This document shows, piece by piece, positions 8,721 to 16,378 of a DNA stretch of 64,000 bases; within the stretch, counting starts at the first letter, position 1, and every line of letters starts with the position of its first letter. The DNA is from Bacillus atrophaeus (GTDB lineage Bacteria > Bacillota > Bacilli > Bacillales > Bacillaceae). The notes beneath the pieces are model-generated. The model made no database searches. It was not told the DNA's origin and saw only the letters and a program-made list of their open reading frames with translations. The stretch lies in assembly GCF_001584335.1 (NCBI RefSeq), contig NZ_LSBB01000001.1, positions 186,001 to 250,000 on the forward strand. Reading direction: 5' to 3'. The position numbers and the translations under genes were made by a program.

Positions 8721-9650
8721 ATGCAGCAAGATCTCTCAATCACACCAAAACAAAAATCAACAGCCGTGCTGAAAATGGTCATCTCCATGGTGATTTTCGG
8801 TTCTATCGGCTTTTTTTCTGAACATACCAATCTGCCATCTTTTGAATTGGTCTTTGTCCGATGCCTGTGCGCAACCCTGTTTTTAGGCGTATGCTGGCTT
8901 GTTACGGGGCAGTTTAAAACCGAAAAGTGGAGCAGGAGAGAAGTGATTCAAACGCTGGCCTGCGGCTTCTTCCTCGTGTTTAACTGGGTATTTTTATTTA
9001 AATCATTTGAAGAAACGTCCGTAACCATTGCCATTTCCGTTTATCATCTGGCGCCGGTGCTGGTCCTGCTGCTCGGAAGCGTCATCTACCGGGAAAAATT
9101 AAATGTGATTTCCGTCAGCTCGATTATCATCTGTTTTTTCGGAACCGCATTAATTTCAGGCATCAATAAGGATATGTCATTCAGCCAGCTGATGGGGTCC
9201 GGAATTATTTGGGCGGTGCTTGCCGCGTTATTTTACGCTTTTACGACATTACTTGGGAAGGGCATTAACAATCTCAGTCCCTATGCCACGACCTTTTTGC
9301 AAACGGGATTGGGCGTTGTGCTGTTAATTCCATTTATACACTTTGGACTCTTTTCTCATCTATCACAAGGTAATTGGACCATGGTGGTGTCGACGGGGAT
9401 TATTCATACCGGGATCGTCTACTTGCTGTTTTTTGACAGCCTGCGGTTTCTGTCCACCAAATTTATTTCGGTTATCGTCTTTCTTGATCCGGCTGTCGCG
9501 ATTATTTTGGACACCGCGTTCACCGGTTTTCGCCCTGATCTTTTCCAAACACTTGGCATTGTCTTGATTTTTGCCGGAATGGCGCTGACCCTTGTCAAAA
9601 AGCAGCGGCCGGCAAAAGCAGAAGCTAAGAAGGCAGAGAGCTCAATATAA
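8721..9650 (+). CDS. EamA (DMT) family exporter, RhtA-like
   Basis: About 310 residues with ten predicted membrane segments in two EamA repeats, for example IFGSIGFFSEHTNLPSF in the first and IWAVLAALFYAFTTLLGKG in the second. The family exports amino acids and small metabolites. An RhtA-like exporter accompanies the ido/hilDH genes in B. thuringiensis, so export of 4-hydroxyisoleucine or its keto product is the likely role. SD GGAGGT is at 8703-8708; TTG 8718 and ATG 8721 are both possible starts. The same C-terminal sequence recurs as a remnant at 6717-6830. Confidence 0.8.
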   Translation: MQQDLSITPKQKSTAVLKMVISMVIFGSIGFFSEHTNLPSFELVFVRCLCATLFLGVCWLVTGQFKTEKWSRREVIQTLACGFFLVFNWVFLFKSFEETSVTIAISVYHLAPVLVLLLGSVIYREKLNVISVSSIIICFFGTALISGINKDMSFSQLMGSGIIWAVLAALFYAFTTLLGKGINNLSPYATTFLQTGLGVVLLIPFIHFGLFSHLSQGNWTMVVSTGIIHTGIVYLLFFDSLRFLSTKFISVIVFLDPAVAIILDTAFTGFRPDLFQTLGIVLIFAGMALTLVKKQRPAKAEAKKAESSI

Positions 9651-9661
9651 AAAAGGTTGCA

Positions 9662-9694
9662 GCCAGCATGTGATGACAATCTGCTGGCTTTTTT
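9662..9694 (+). terminator. Terminator after the EamA exporter
   Basis: Stem GCCAGCA (9662-9668) / TGCTGGC (9682-9688) followed by TTTTTT. Confidence 0.85.
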
Positions 9695-9778
9695 GTGCTG
9701 CTTCACATGCAAAAGAGCAGCTCTTACCTTCTATTATTATAATGTAAAATGATACCATTAGATCATGTGAGTGAAATG

Positions 9779-9816
9779 ATGAAAATGTATAATTTTTCTT
9801 ATTATATCATTTTCAT
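9779..9816 (+). promoter_or_regulatory. Long inverted repeat in the 5' region of the pectate lyase gene
   Basis: ATGAAAATGTATAA (9779-9792) pairs with TTATATCATTTTCAT (9802-9816) with a single bulge, 24 bases before the start codon and immediately before the SD GGAAGGAG. It could be an operator for a sugar-acid regulator or a 5' mRNA-stabilising stem. Confidence 0.55.
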
Positions 9817-9839
9817 AATGATGGAAGGAGTTATTTATA

Positions 9840-10904
9840 ATGACAAAAAAAATGCGTTATCTTACTTTCTTTATATCTGTGGGACTTGCACTTTGTTTGG
9901 CCTTCACAAGTTCCGCTCCGCAGCCGGCAAAAGCGGCAGCGAATTACCCCGATGTGATACAGGGACTCACAGGGTTTGCCGGAAACGCAAAAGACCATAA
10001 TGGCAAGTCGAAATCCGCAGTATCAGGAGGCCAGGGCGGTTCTGTCGTCTACGTCAATAACCTCAACGACTTAAAAACCCATGTCTCCGGCACTGACCGC
10101 AAGACAGTCGTCATTACCGGCGATATCTCCTCATCCGGAAAAGCCACTGTGACGGTCGGCGCAAACAAAACCATTGTCGGCTCATACGTCAGCCATAGAT
10201 TGACCAATATTTATATAACAACAGGCTCTAGCTCGAATAATGTCATTTTCAAAAATCTCATTATCGGACATAGTGCTTCAATTACCGGAAATAACGACAT
10301 CCCTATGTACATAGCGCATGGGCAAAATTACTGGATTGACCATGTAACCTTTGAAGGACACAGCTACAATCCCAATAGCCGCGATGATTTAGGGAAACTG
10401 CTTTATGTAGGGGCAAAAGCTGATTTTGTCACGCTGTCCAACTCTAAATTCACGGACCATCGGTACGGGCTTATCCTCGGCTATCCAAACGATGACAGCC
10501 AAGGAAAAAATTATATTGGGTACCCCCATATGACGATCGCCAACAACTACTTTAATAACGTCTATGTACGCGCGCCGGGACTCATGAGATACGGCTACTT
10601 TCATGCCAAAAATAACTATATGACCAACTTCAACCTAGGCTTCACCATTCACACAAACGCAACCGTATATTCGGAAGCCAACTACTTCGGAAATGGGAAC
10701 GAAAAAGGCGGAATGATTGATGACTACGGCACGGCGCAATTCAAAGACGTCGGCTCATTCCCGGCCCTCACAGCCCCAAAATCCCCGCTGACCGGCTGGA
10801 ACCCGAGGACAAACTACAGCTACTCAGCCATGACAGCCCAAAACGCGAAAAACTACGCGCAATCTTATGCAGGGGCACAGAACTCAGCATTGGTTTATCC
10901 ATAA
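9840..10904 (+). CDS. Secreted pectate/pectin lyase, polysaccharide lyase family 1
   Basis: 354 residues with a Sec signal peptide (basic MTKKMRY, hydrophobic core, cleavage near AKAAA, about residue 33) followed by a PL1 beta-helix. Family features include VVYVNNLNDL, the NVIFKNLIIG rung, YWIDHVTFEGHS (WIDH-type motif) and VRAPGLMRYGYFHAKNN near the catalytic basic residue. It would cleave homogalacturonan outside the cell by beta-elimination. Length is close to B. subtilis PelB-type pectin lyases (about 345), and I cannot separate pectin from pectate specificity. SD GGAAGGAG. It stands alone between the ido locus and wapA relics. Confidence 0.88.
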   Translation: MTKKMRYLTFFISVGLALCLAFTSSAPQPAKAAANYPDVIQGLTGFAGNAKDHNGKSKSAVSGGQGGSVVYVNNLNDLKTHVSGTDRKTVVITGDISSSGKATVTVGANKTIVGSYVSHRLTNIYITTGSSSNNVIFKNLIIGHSASITGNNDIPMYIAHGQNYWIDHVTFEGHSYNPNSRDDLGKLLYVGAKADFVTLSNSKFTDHRYGLILGYPNDDSQGKNYIGYPHMTIANNYFNNVYVRAPGLMRYGYFHAKNNYMTNFNLGFTIHTNATVYSEANYFGNGNEKGGMIDDYGTAQFKDVGSFPALTAPKSPLTGWNPRTNYSYSAMTAQNAKNYAQSYAGAQNSALVYP

Positions 10905-10914
10905 AATAAGCAAG

Positions 10915-10943
10915 CCGGCACCTTATGGGGTGTCGGTTTTTTT
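10915..10943 (+). terminator. Terminator of the pectate lyase gene
   Basis: Stem CCGGCACC (10915-10922) / GGTGTCGG (10929-10936) followed by seven T's. Confidence 0.9.
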
Positions 10944-11064
10944 GTGAGAATTGTAGGTTTCAATAAAGAATGATATTAATGAATATAGGTCTAATAACCC
11001 CCTTTCTTTAAATTAACCTTAAATAAATAGAAGAATATTGAATAATTAATTCAATAATATTACT

Positions 11065-11324
11065 GTTACAAAGGTGAACGATGAAAGCATGTCAAACGAT
11101 AAAAACGGCAACCCCACATCCGACGGCAGATTCACATATACGTGGGATGCGGAAGATAACCTAACCGCCGTTACGAATAAAGGCGAAGAAAAGCCTTTCG
11201 CAACATACAAGTATGACGAAAAAGGAAACAGAATCCAGAAAACTGTCAACGGAAAGCCACGAAATATTTCTATGACGGAGACAGCCTGAACGTCTTGTAC
11301 GAAACTGACGCAGACAACAAACCT
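11065..11324 (+). pseudogene. wapA: wapA RHS-core fragment 1
   Basis: Reads KNGNPTSDGRFTYTWDAED and KYDEKGNRIQKTVNGK, then after a one-base frameshift near 11258 continues as YFYDGDSLNVLYETDADNK. This is the YD/RHS repeat region of WapA, the cell-wall-associated contact-dependent toxin. There is no start codon and no link to the large N-terminal part, so this is an orphan fragment. It breaks off abruptly where a toxin-like segment begins. Confidence 0.85.
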
Positions 11325-11549
11325 CTAGATTCAACAATTATTCTACTAATGTAAGAAGAACTTGTGAAAAAAATTTAAGAAGACAAGGATGGAGAAAATC
11401 AGTTCATCATGGTGGTGTTATTAGCATGAAGAAAAATGGAAATAAGTATTCTATAAGAAAACATGCTAATTCAAGGTCCTTATTCAACCGCAGAATATAC
11501 GCCTAAAGGAAGAAAAAAATTCACACATAAAATCAGAATGCGACATTAA
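11325..11549 (+). pseudogene. Broken C-terminal toxin segment
   Basis: After the RHS fragment one frame reads VRRTCEKNLRRQGWRKSVHH and GGVISMKKNGNKYSIRKHAN. A second frame then gives STAEYTPKGRKKFTHKIRMR and ends at TAA 11547-11549. The basic, short, variable character and the position directly before a putative immunity gene fit the exchangeable C-terminal toxin of a WapA/CDI module. A frameshift makes it inactive. The toxin family is not recognised. Confidence 0.55.
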
Positions 11550-11561
11550 AGGAGACATCAG

Positions 11562-12161
11562 ATGAACCACTATTTTATTGATCATCCTAAGGAGTTAAAA
11601 GTCTATCAATCCATGATTAATTCCTTATGTCACGTAGATCAAACATTGCCCGAACAAGTTTTTAAACAAAGGAAAAAATATTATTTATTCGAGGAATTCC
11701 ATTGGGTATTATCTGATGAAAGCTGGGAAATGTTACGAAGTTTAGCTCATCACTATCAGGATGAGTTTATATTAATGGCGGTGCTAGATAATCCTGATCA
11801 AATAAACCAGTTTTACGATGATTTTGAATACTTCAATTGGATAAAGATTCCCTTGCATATAACTGCAGAAGAATACCTTTCAATCTTAACAGATTATCCA
11901 AAACACAGTAAAAATGATTGTATCATGAATATTGCCTCTCGCGTTGTTTGGGCTTCACCGACTTTGAAGTGGGCGATTTATGGAGAGAGAGAATTTGAAA
12001 TCTGTATTTTAGAGATCGATCATCCGGATGTAGGAAAACCGTTAGCATCTTGGAGACCGTTAGATGACGTTGTCTTAGATTGGATATCCGTTGTATTTTA
12101 TGACCAAATCATACCGGATGAATTTAAGAATAAATTGATAAACAATTATGCATCATATTGA
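11562..12161 (+). CDS. Putative immunity protein of an orphan WapA toxin module
   Basis: 199 intact residues, acidic, no signal peptide or membrane segment, with many aromatic residues (for example FEYFNWIKIPLH and LKWAIYGEREFEI). It starts 12 bases after the broken toxin's stop with the SD AAAGGAG and ends before a second wapA fragment. Position rather than sequence supports the immunity call, because wapA-type toxins are always followed by a cognate immunity gene. The family is not one I can name. Retention of the immunity gene while the toxin is broken would protect against neighbours carrying the intact toxin. Confidence 0.6.
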   Translation: MNHYFIDHPKELKVYQSMINSLCHVDQTLPEQVFKQRKKYYLFEEFHWVLSDESWEMLRSLAHHYQDEFILMAVLDNPDQINQFYDDFEYFNWIKIPLHITAEEYLSILTDYPKHSKNDCIMNIASRVVWASPTLKWAIYGEREFEICILEIDHPDVGKPLASWRPLDDVVLDWISVVFYDQIIPDEFKNKLINNYASY

Positions 12162-12218
12162 ATCGGACTGTAAGTATATCCTAAACAAGATTATCATAAA
12201 AAGCGTCATTGTCACCTC

Positions 12219-12560
12219 TAACAGTGCTATCAATACGACACATGGGGAACGCGACAAAAACAGAAGCAAGCGATGAAGTAAAAGACAACCGCTACCGCTT
12301 CGCAGGTTATCAATATGATGAAGAAACCAGTTTTTACTGCTTAATGGTCAGCTACTATGAGCAGAAAAACGGCGTGTTCTTATCACTTGACCCAGATTCG
12401 GGCAGTGACGGGGATTCATTGGATCAGAATGGGTATGCGTATGGGAAAAACAACCCTGTCTGAATGTTGATCCGGATGGGCATTGGGTGTGGCTTGTGAT
12501 GAATTCAGGATTTGCGGCTTATGACGCTTATAAAGCACTGCATTGCTGTCAACTCATAGA
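12219..12560 (+). pseudogene. wapA: wapA RHS-core fragment 2
   Basis: Reads the end of an RHS core: YRFAGYQYDEETSFYCLMVS, FLSLDPDSGSDGDSLDQNGY and then NNPV. After one missing base near 12461 it continues as NVDPDGHWVWLVMNSGFAAY, the classic core/toxin boundary. A second missing base near 12243 breaks the start. It is collinear with fragment 1 on the WapA protein, with the toxin/immunity DNA lying between them. Confidence 0.85.
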
Positions 12561-12632
12561 CTGCCTCTTAGGTTCTCAATGTGAAATGCATATAACGTAG
12601 AAAATGTTTGTCCGTAACAGAAATAAAAAGCA

Positions 12633-12663
12633 AAACCCCAGCCTTTACTCGAGGTTGGGGTTT
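12633..12663. terminator. Bidirectional terminator
   Basis: Stem AAACCCCAGCCT / AGGTTGGGGTTT around a short loop. It overlaps the last codons of the DUF2812 gene on the minus strand and ends transcription from the wapA relics on the plus strand. Confidence 0.7.
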
Positions 12664-13202
12664 CTGTGTTTGATCCGCCAAATTCTATAGACAGAGGCTG
12701 CGTAAGTGAAAATAGCCGGGATGGTGATGGCGATTAGAAAGACAAAAAGGAAGTGTATAGTGTTATTTAATATGGAAGCTTCATCAGAAATGAACACATT
12801 TCTGGTGACAGTGACAGTTGCAGTAAGAAAGAACATAAACAATGTGATATAGCGAAGGGTATATTCACTTTGTTTATATTTATCAATTTTTGTTGAACGG
12901 TCGGAGTAAATCGGCTTGGTTCCGGGTGCAGCGGCAAAGATGTGTGTGGTGTATTCGGAACAAACACGTTCCCATCCGGCGTTTTCGAATATTTCAAGGT
13001 ATTCATCCATGCTGTCTTCATCGACGGCACGATAGTCAATGCTGTACGTCACATTCTGCGGCGCAGCTTTTCTAAGCTTATACCCCATAAAAGCAAATGA
13101 ATCGAGCACCCAGCCTTTGCTGGCCATATCACTGAGTTTCTTCATATCTTTTTCTTCTGAAAAAGCCAAGCCTTCGGACATCATATATTTTTTCTGTTTC
13201 AT
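12645..13202 (-). CDS. DUF2812 membrane protein
   Basis: 185 residues. The N-terminal about 100 form the DUF2812 domain, with typical SFAFMGYKLRK and NVTYSIDYRAV stretches. Two membrane segments follow (about 117-136 and 147-170, TIHFLFVFLIAITIPAIFTY). Such proteins are nearly always encoded next to a PadR-type repressor, as here: the PadR gene ends 2 bases upstream, so the two form one operon. No biochemical role is established. It probably responds to envelope or toxic stress through its PadR partner. Confidence 0.8.
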   Translation of the reverse strand: MKQKKYMMSEGLAFSEEKDMKKLSDMASKGWVLDSFAFMGYKLRKAAPQNVTYSIDYRAVDEDSMDEYLEIFENAGWERVCSEYTTHIFAAAPGTKPIYSDRSTKIDKYKQSEYTLRYITLFMFFLTATVTVTRNVFISDEASILNNTIHFLFVFLIAITIPAIFTYAASVYRIWRIKHRNPNLE

Positions 13203-13204
13203 GA

Positions 13205-13540
13205 TTAATCCCCTTTCAATTGTTGAAAAGCGAGTTCGCCGTGTTCAGCCATCACTTTTCTGCGCTGAATTTCTTTTTTGAGTAATTCTTGGCCGTGCAG
13301 GGTTGTCTGGTACACTTTGCGGCGCGGGTTGTCATTGTTGACAAGCTCAATGATCTCTTCCTGCAGTAATTTCTTTAACAATGTATATAAGGTAGCTGGG
13401 CCGATCGTAAAGGAGTCATCGGTCATTTCCTCAATCTCCTGCATGATCGAATATCCGTGTTTTGGCTCCAGCAATGTTAAAACAATATAATAGGCTGGAT
13501 CGGTGAGCTGATCCATTTCCTGCGGACGTTGCTTTGGCAA
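13205..13540 (-). CDS. PadR-family transcriptional repressor
   Basis: 111-residue PadR-like regulator with the winged helix at about 14-85 (AYYIVLTLLEPKHGYSIMQE; GPATLYTLLKKL; RRKVYQTT) and a short C-terminal dimerisation helix. It is co-transcribed with the DUF2812 gene. A palindrome in its promoter, TATATCA-N5-TGATATA at 13558-13576, is a good candidate for its own operator, implying autorepression. Confidence 0.88.
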   Translation of the reverse strand: MPKQRPQEMDQLTDPAYYIVLTLLEPKHGYSIMQEIEEMTDDSFTIGPATLYTLLKKLLQEEIIELVNNDNPRRKVYQTTLHGQELLKKEIQRRKVMAEHGELAFQQLKGD

Positions 13541-13557
13541 GTGGTCACCTCATTTCT

Positions 13558-13576
13558 TATATCAACTAATGATATA
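13558..13576. promoter_or_regulatory. Candidate PadR operator
   Basis: Perfect 7-base palindrome TATATCA-actaa-TGATATA, 18 bases upstream of the padR start codon, with a further GATAT half-site just upstream (about 13586). The ATAT...ATAT form is typical of PadR-family operators. Confidence 0.65.
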
Positions 13577-13673
13577 TCACTTTTTGATATAATAAAATCT
13601 TCCTTTTGTTTTGTCAATGCAATTTTTTCTGCATTCAGTCATCATAAAGAAACAATCACCGAGTATGCATTAA

Positions 13674-13687
13674 TGAATGCGTTTTCA
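13674..13687 (+). promoter_or_regulatory. cre-like box before yxiM
   Basis: TGAATGCGTTTTCA differs from the cre consensus at one or two positions and lies 17 bases before the yxiM start. It suggests CcpA repression, perhaps as a roadblock in the leader. Confidence 0.5.
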
Positions 13688-13703
13688 TACAGGGGGTTTC
13701 TTA

Positions 13704-14852
13704 ATGAAAAAATGGATAGCGGCGGGTTTTGTGATGATGTTGATGTTGTGTTTCGACAAAATAGAGAGTATAAAGGCAGCGGAGCCGAAGGTGTATCAGT
13801 TTGACTTTGGGAGCGGTTCGATCGAGCCTGATTTCATTGGTGTAAAGGCGTCTGACCGTTATAATCCGTCAAAGGGCTACGGTTTTCAAACACCGGAGAA
13901 TATGAAGGATGTGGCGGCATCCGGGACTGGTGTGAAGAGTGATGCGGTCCAATTTTTGGCGTATGGGACGAAAAGCGACAATACGTTTAATGTGGATCTT
14001 CCGAACGGTCTTTATGAGGTGAAGGTGACGCTGGGCAATACGGCGAGGGCAAGCGTGGCAGCGGAGGGTGTGTATCAGGTCATCAATATGACGGGAGACG
14101 GCGCGGAGGATACGTTCCAAATCCCTGTCACCGATGGGCAGCTGAATCTGCTGGTGACAGAGGGAAAAGCAGGCACCGCTTTTACGCTCAGCGCCCTGAA
14201 AATCAAGAAATTGTCTGATCAGCCGGTGACGAATCGAACCATCTATGTCGGCGGCGATTCGACGGTGTGCAATTATTATCCGCTCAACAGCAGCAAGCAG
14301 GCGGGCTGGGGGCAGATGCTGCCGCAATTCATGAAAAAGAATGCTTTTCAGGTGAGGAATATGGCGTCCGGCGGTCAGTTTGCCAGAGGTTTTCGGGATG
14401 ACGGTCAATTAGAGGCCATTCTGAAATATATCAAACCGGGTGATTATTTTATTCTGCAGCTTGGCATTAATGACACGAATCCAAAAAACAATGAAACAGA
14501 AGCGGAATTTAAAGAAATCATGCGGGACATGGTGCGGCAGGTGAAGGCAAAAGGGGCTGAGGTCATTTTATCGGCGCCGCAGGGCAGAGCGACTGATTTC
14601 AACGCAGCAGGTGAACATACCGCCTTAAACAGGTGGTACAGAGCGTCTATTTTGGCGTTGGCAAAAGAAGAACAGACAGCGCTGATTGATCTCAACGTTC
14701 TCAGCTCCTCTTATTTTACATCCATAGGGCCGGAAAAAACGCTCGCGCTTTATATGGACGGAGATACGCTGCATCCGAACCGCGCAGGCGCCGGTGAACT
14801 TGCGCGCATTGTTGCTCAGGAATTGAAAAAACTAGGAGTGAACGGATTTTAG
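13704..14852 (+). CDS. yxiM: Secreted SGNH esterase, rhamnogalacturonan acetylesterase-like
   Basis: 382 residues with a signal peptide (MKKWIAAGFVMMLMLCF, cleavage near KAAEP). An N-terminal beta domain occupies about 30-165, followed by an SGNH/GDSL hydrolase domain. The four blocks are visible: GGDSTVCNYYP (catalytic Ser), the ASGGQFARGF glycine, LQLGINDTN (Asn) and DGDTLHPNRAG (catalytic Asp/His). This matches CE12-type deacetylases of pectin rhamnogalacturonan and fits beside the pectate lyase. The frame is open 9 codons further upstream, but ATG 13704 has the SD AGGGGG and begins the signal peptide. Confidence 0.88.
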   Translation: MKKWIAAGFVMMLMLCFDKIESIKAAEPKVYQFDFGSGSIEPDFIGVKASDRYNPSKGYGFQTPENMKDVAASGTGVKSDAVQFLAYGTKSDNTFNVDLPNGLYEVKVTLGNTARASVAAEGVYQVINMTGDGAEDTFQIPVTDGQLNLLVTEGKAGTAFTLSALKIKKLSDQPVTNRTIYVGGDSTVCNYYPLNSSKQAGWGQMLPQFMKKNAFQVRNMASGGQFARGFRDDGQLEAILKYIKPGDYFILQLGINDTNPKNNETEAEFKEIMRDMVRQVKAKGAEVILSAPQGRATDFNAAGEHTALNRWYRASILALAKEEQTALIDLNVLSSSYFTSIGPEKTLALYMDGDTLHPNRAGAGELARIVAQELKKLGVNGF

Positions 14853-14857
14853 CGTCA

Positions 14858-15670
14858 TTAACTCAGCCAATGCTCCGGGGTATTTATATAAAAAGGCAGT
14901 TTAGTTTGTCTATTGCCTTTTGCTGAATTGATTTGAGACTGAGTAAGAAATATAGCGCCGGTTAAGTTTGCGCCGCTTAAATCTGCATCTCGTAAATCTG
15001 CACCTATAAAATCAGACTTTCTTAAATCGGCATTTCTTAGATTTGTTGCTATGAAAAGTACGCCTCTTAAATTCGCACCCTGCAGGTTTACACCCTTTAA
15101 ATTAGCCCCTAAATAATCTAATCCTTTTAGGGTCTTTGTGTTTTGCTGCTTCTGAATAAAGTCTTTACGGACTAATTCACTTGTCATAACGAGTATTTTA
15201 TTAACAATTTCTCTATGCGAAGGTATGTCTAGCTCTAGTATTTCTTTAGGAGGAAGATTTGTCATCGTTATCGTTTTATGATAAATGTTTTTTATTTCAG
15301 TCTTGATCAACTGTGTTTCTTTTAAATCTAAAGCTTGACTGAGATAGCTGAGCATCTCATGTAATTGCTGGACAATAGGATATACAGCGAATATTTCACT
15401 TGCTTGTTTTGAATTATGACGCCAGCCATCTCCGTGATATATGTGTTGTGAAACATGTTGGCCGGCTCCAAAGCACTCATAGGAAACACAGCCGCGAAAA
15501 CCCTTTTCTCTTAGCTGGTCATGTATGTTGCATCGATGATCTGAGAGCAAATTACGGCATGGTTCCCCGCCATCTTTATTAAACGCAAAGTCAGCAGACT
15601 TTGCATACGGCAAAGCGACACAACATAAACCAAAACAATTGTCACAGTCAGACTGTAAAAAGCTTCCCAC
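14858..15670 (-). CDS. Cys-rich cluster domain fused to pentapeptide repeats
   Basis: 270 residues. The first about 75 hold a cluster-like cysteine pattern (CDNCFGLCC at 9-17, then single Cys in PCRN, HRCN, RGCVSYEC). This resembles YkgJ-type metal or Fe-S binding domains. A helical linker (about 80-165) follows, then pentapeptide repeats (about 170-235, A(N/D)LxG units such as GANLKGVNLQGANLRG and GADLRDADLSGANLTG) that form a right-handed helix. It starts at GTG 15670 with AAAGGGAAG upstream. It is convergent with yxiM with no space for more than the stop codons. Function is unknown; pentapeptide proteins can mimic DNA or protect gyrase. Confidence 0.8.
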   Translation of the reverse strand: MGSFLQSDCDNCFGLCCVALPYAKSADFAFNKDGGEPCRNLLSDHRCNIHDQLREKGFRGCVSYECFGAGQHVSQHIYHGDGWRHNSKQASEIFAVYPIVQQLHEMLSYLSQALDLKETQLIKTEIKNIYHKTITMTNLPPKEILELDIPSHREIVNKILVMTSELVRKDFIQKQQNTKTLKGLDYLGANLKGVNLQGANLRGVLFIATNLRNADLRKSDFIGADLRDADLSGANLTGAIFLTQSQINSAKGNRQTKLPFYINTPEHWLS

Positions 15671-15884
15671 AGTAAAACACTTCCCTTTGGCATTTTAGCT
15701 ATACTTTTTTATCGTATAATTATAACTCATATATTTATGAGGCCCTATTTTTTTTCACAAACCTGCCGCGTCAGTTGATAAAGGAAAACAACGCATTTTA
15801 CATTTTACATTTTTAAAGAAAGCAGCATTTTTAATCACTAACTCCTTTATAATAAACAGTAATACAGATCGCCAGGGGGATAAC

Positions 15885-16301
15885 ATGCATATTGACCATA
15901 TTGGAATTGCGGTAAGAGATCTTGACGGAGCCATCTCATTTTACACAGATATTCTCGGCGCCGAATTAACAGATAGGTATTCCAATCCGGCACCAGGTGT
16001 AGAAACACATGTCGCCGTGATAAAGACCGGCCAGGATGTGATTGAGCTTCTTTCACCGACAAGTCCATCCAGTCCGATTGCCGCTTTTTTAAAGCAAAAA
16101 GGAAAAGGCGTTCATCACATCGCCTATCGTGTGCCTGATTTGGACAAGTCTATTTCCGAGCTGAAAGAAAAAGGGATGACTTTTTTAGAACACACCTATC
16201 GGACAACCCATCTCGGAAGACGGCTGATTTATATGAATCCGAGACATTCAGAAGGCGTGATTACTGAATTATGTGATTATCTGGAAAAAACAAGCTTTTA
16301 A
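15885..16301 (+). CDS. VOC-superfamily protein, methylmalonyl-CoA epimerase-like
   Basis: 138 residues, two glyoxalase-fold repeats: HIDHIGIAVRDLDGAISFY with metal-ligand His, and GVHHIAYRVPDLD with a second His. ETHVAVI and a C-terminal EGVITELCDY (Glu ligand) complete the usual metal set of methylmalonyl-CoA epimerases and related enzymes. SD AGGGGG before the ATG. It is a single gene between the pentapeptide protein and dbpA. I see no mutase gene nearby, so the true substrate is unclear. Confidence 0.8.
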   Translation: MHIDHIGIAVRDLDGAISFYTDILGAELTDRYSNPAPGVETHVAVIKTGQDVIELLSPTSPSSPIAAFLKQKGKGVHHIAYRVPDLDKSISELKEKGMTFLEHTYRTTHLGRRLIYMNPRHSEGVITELCDYLEKTSF

Positions 16302-16378
16302 CATCAAACACATACGCATCACCAATTAGAGTATAATGAAAATATGTGTCATAGAAGCACCATAGAGGGAGTTAATCA

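Noticed and set aside
13869-14408. 179-codon open frame antisense to yxiM
   Set aside because: Shadow of the esterase gene; His/Arg-rich translation without SD or recognisable domain.
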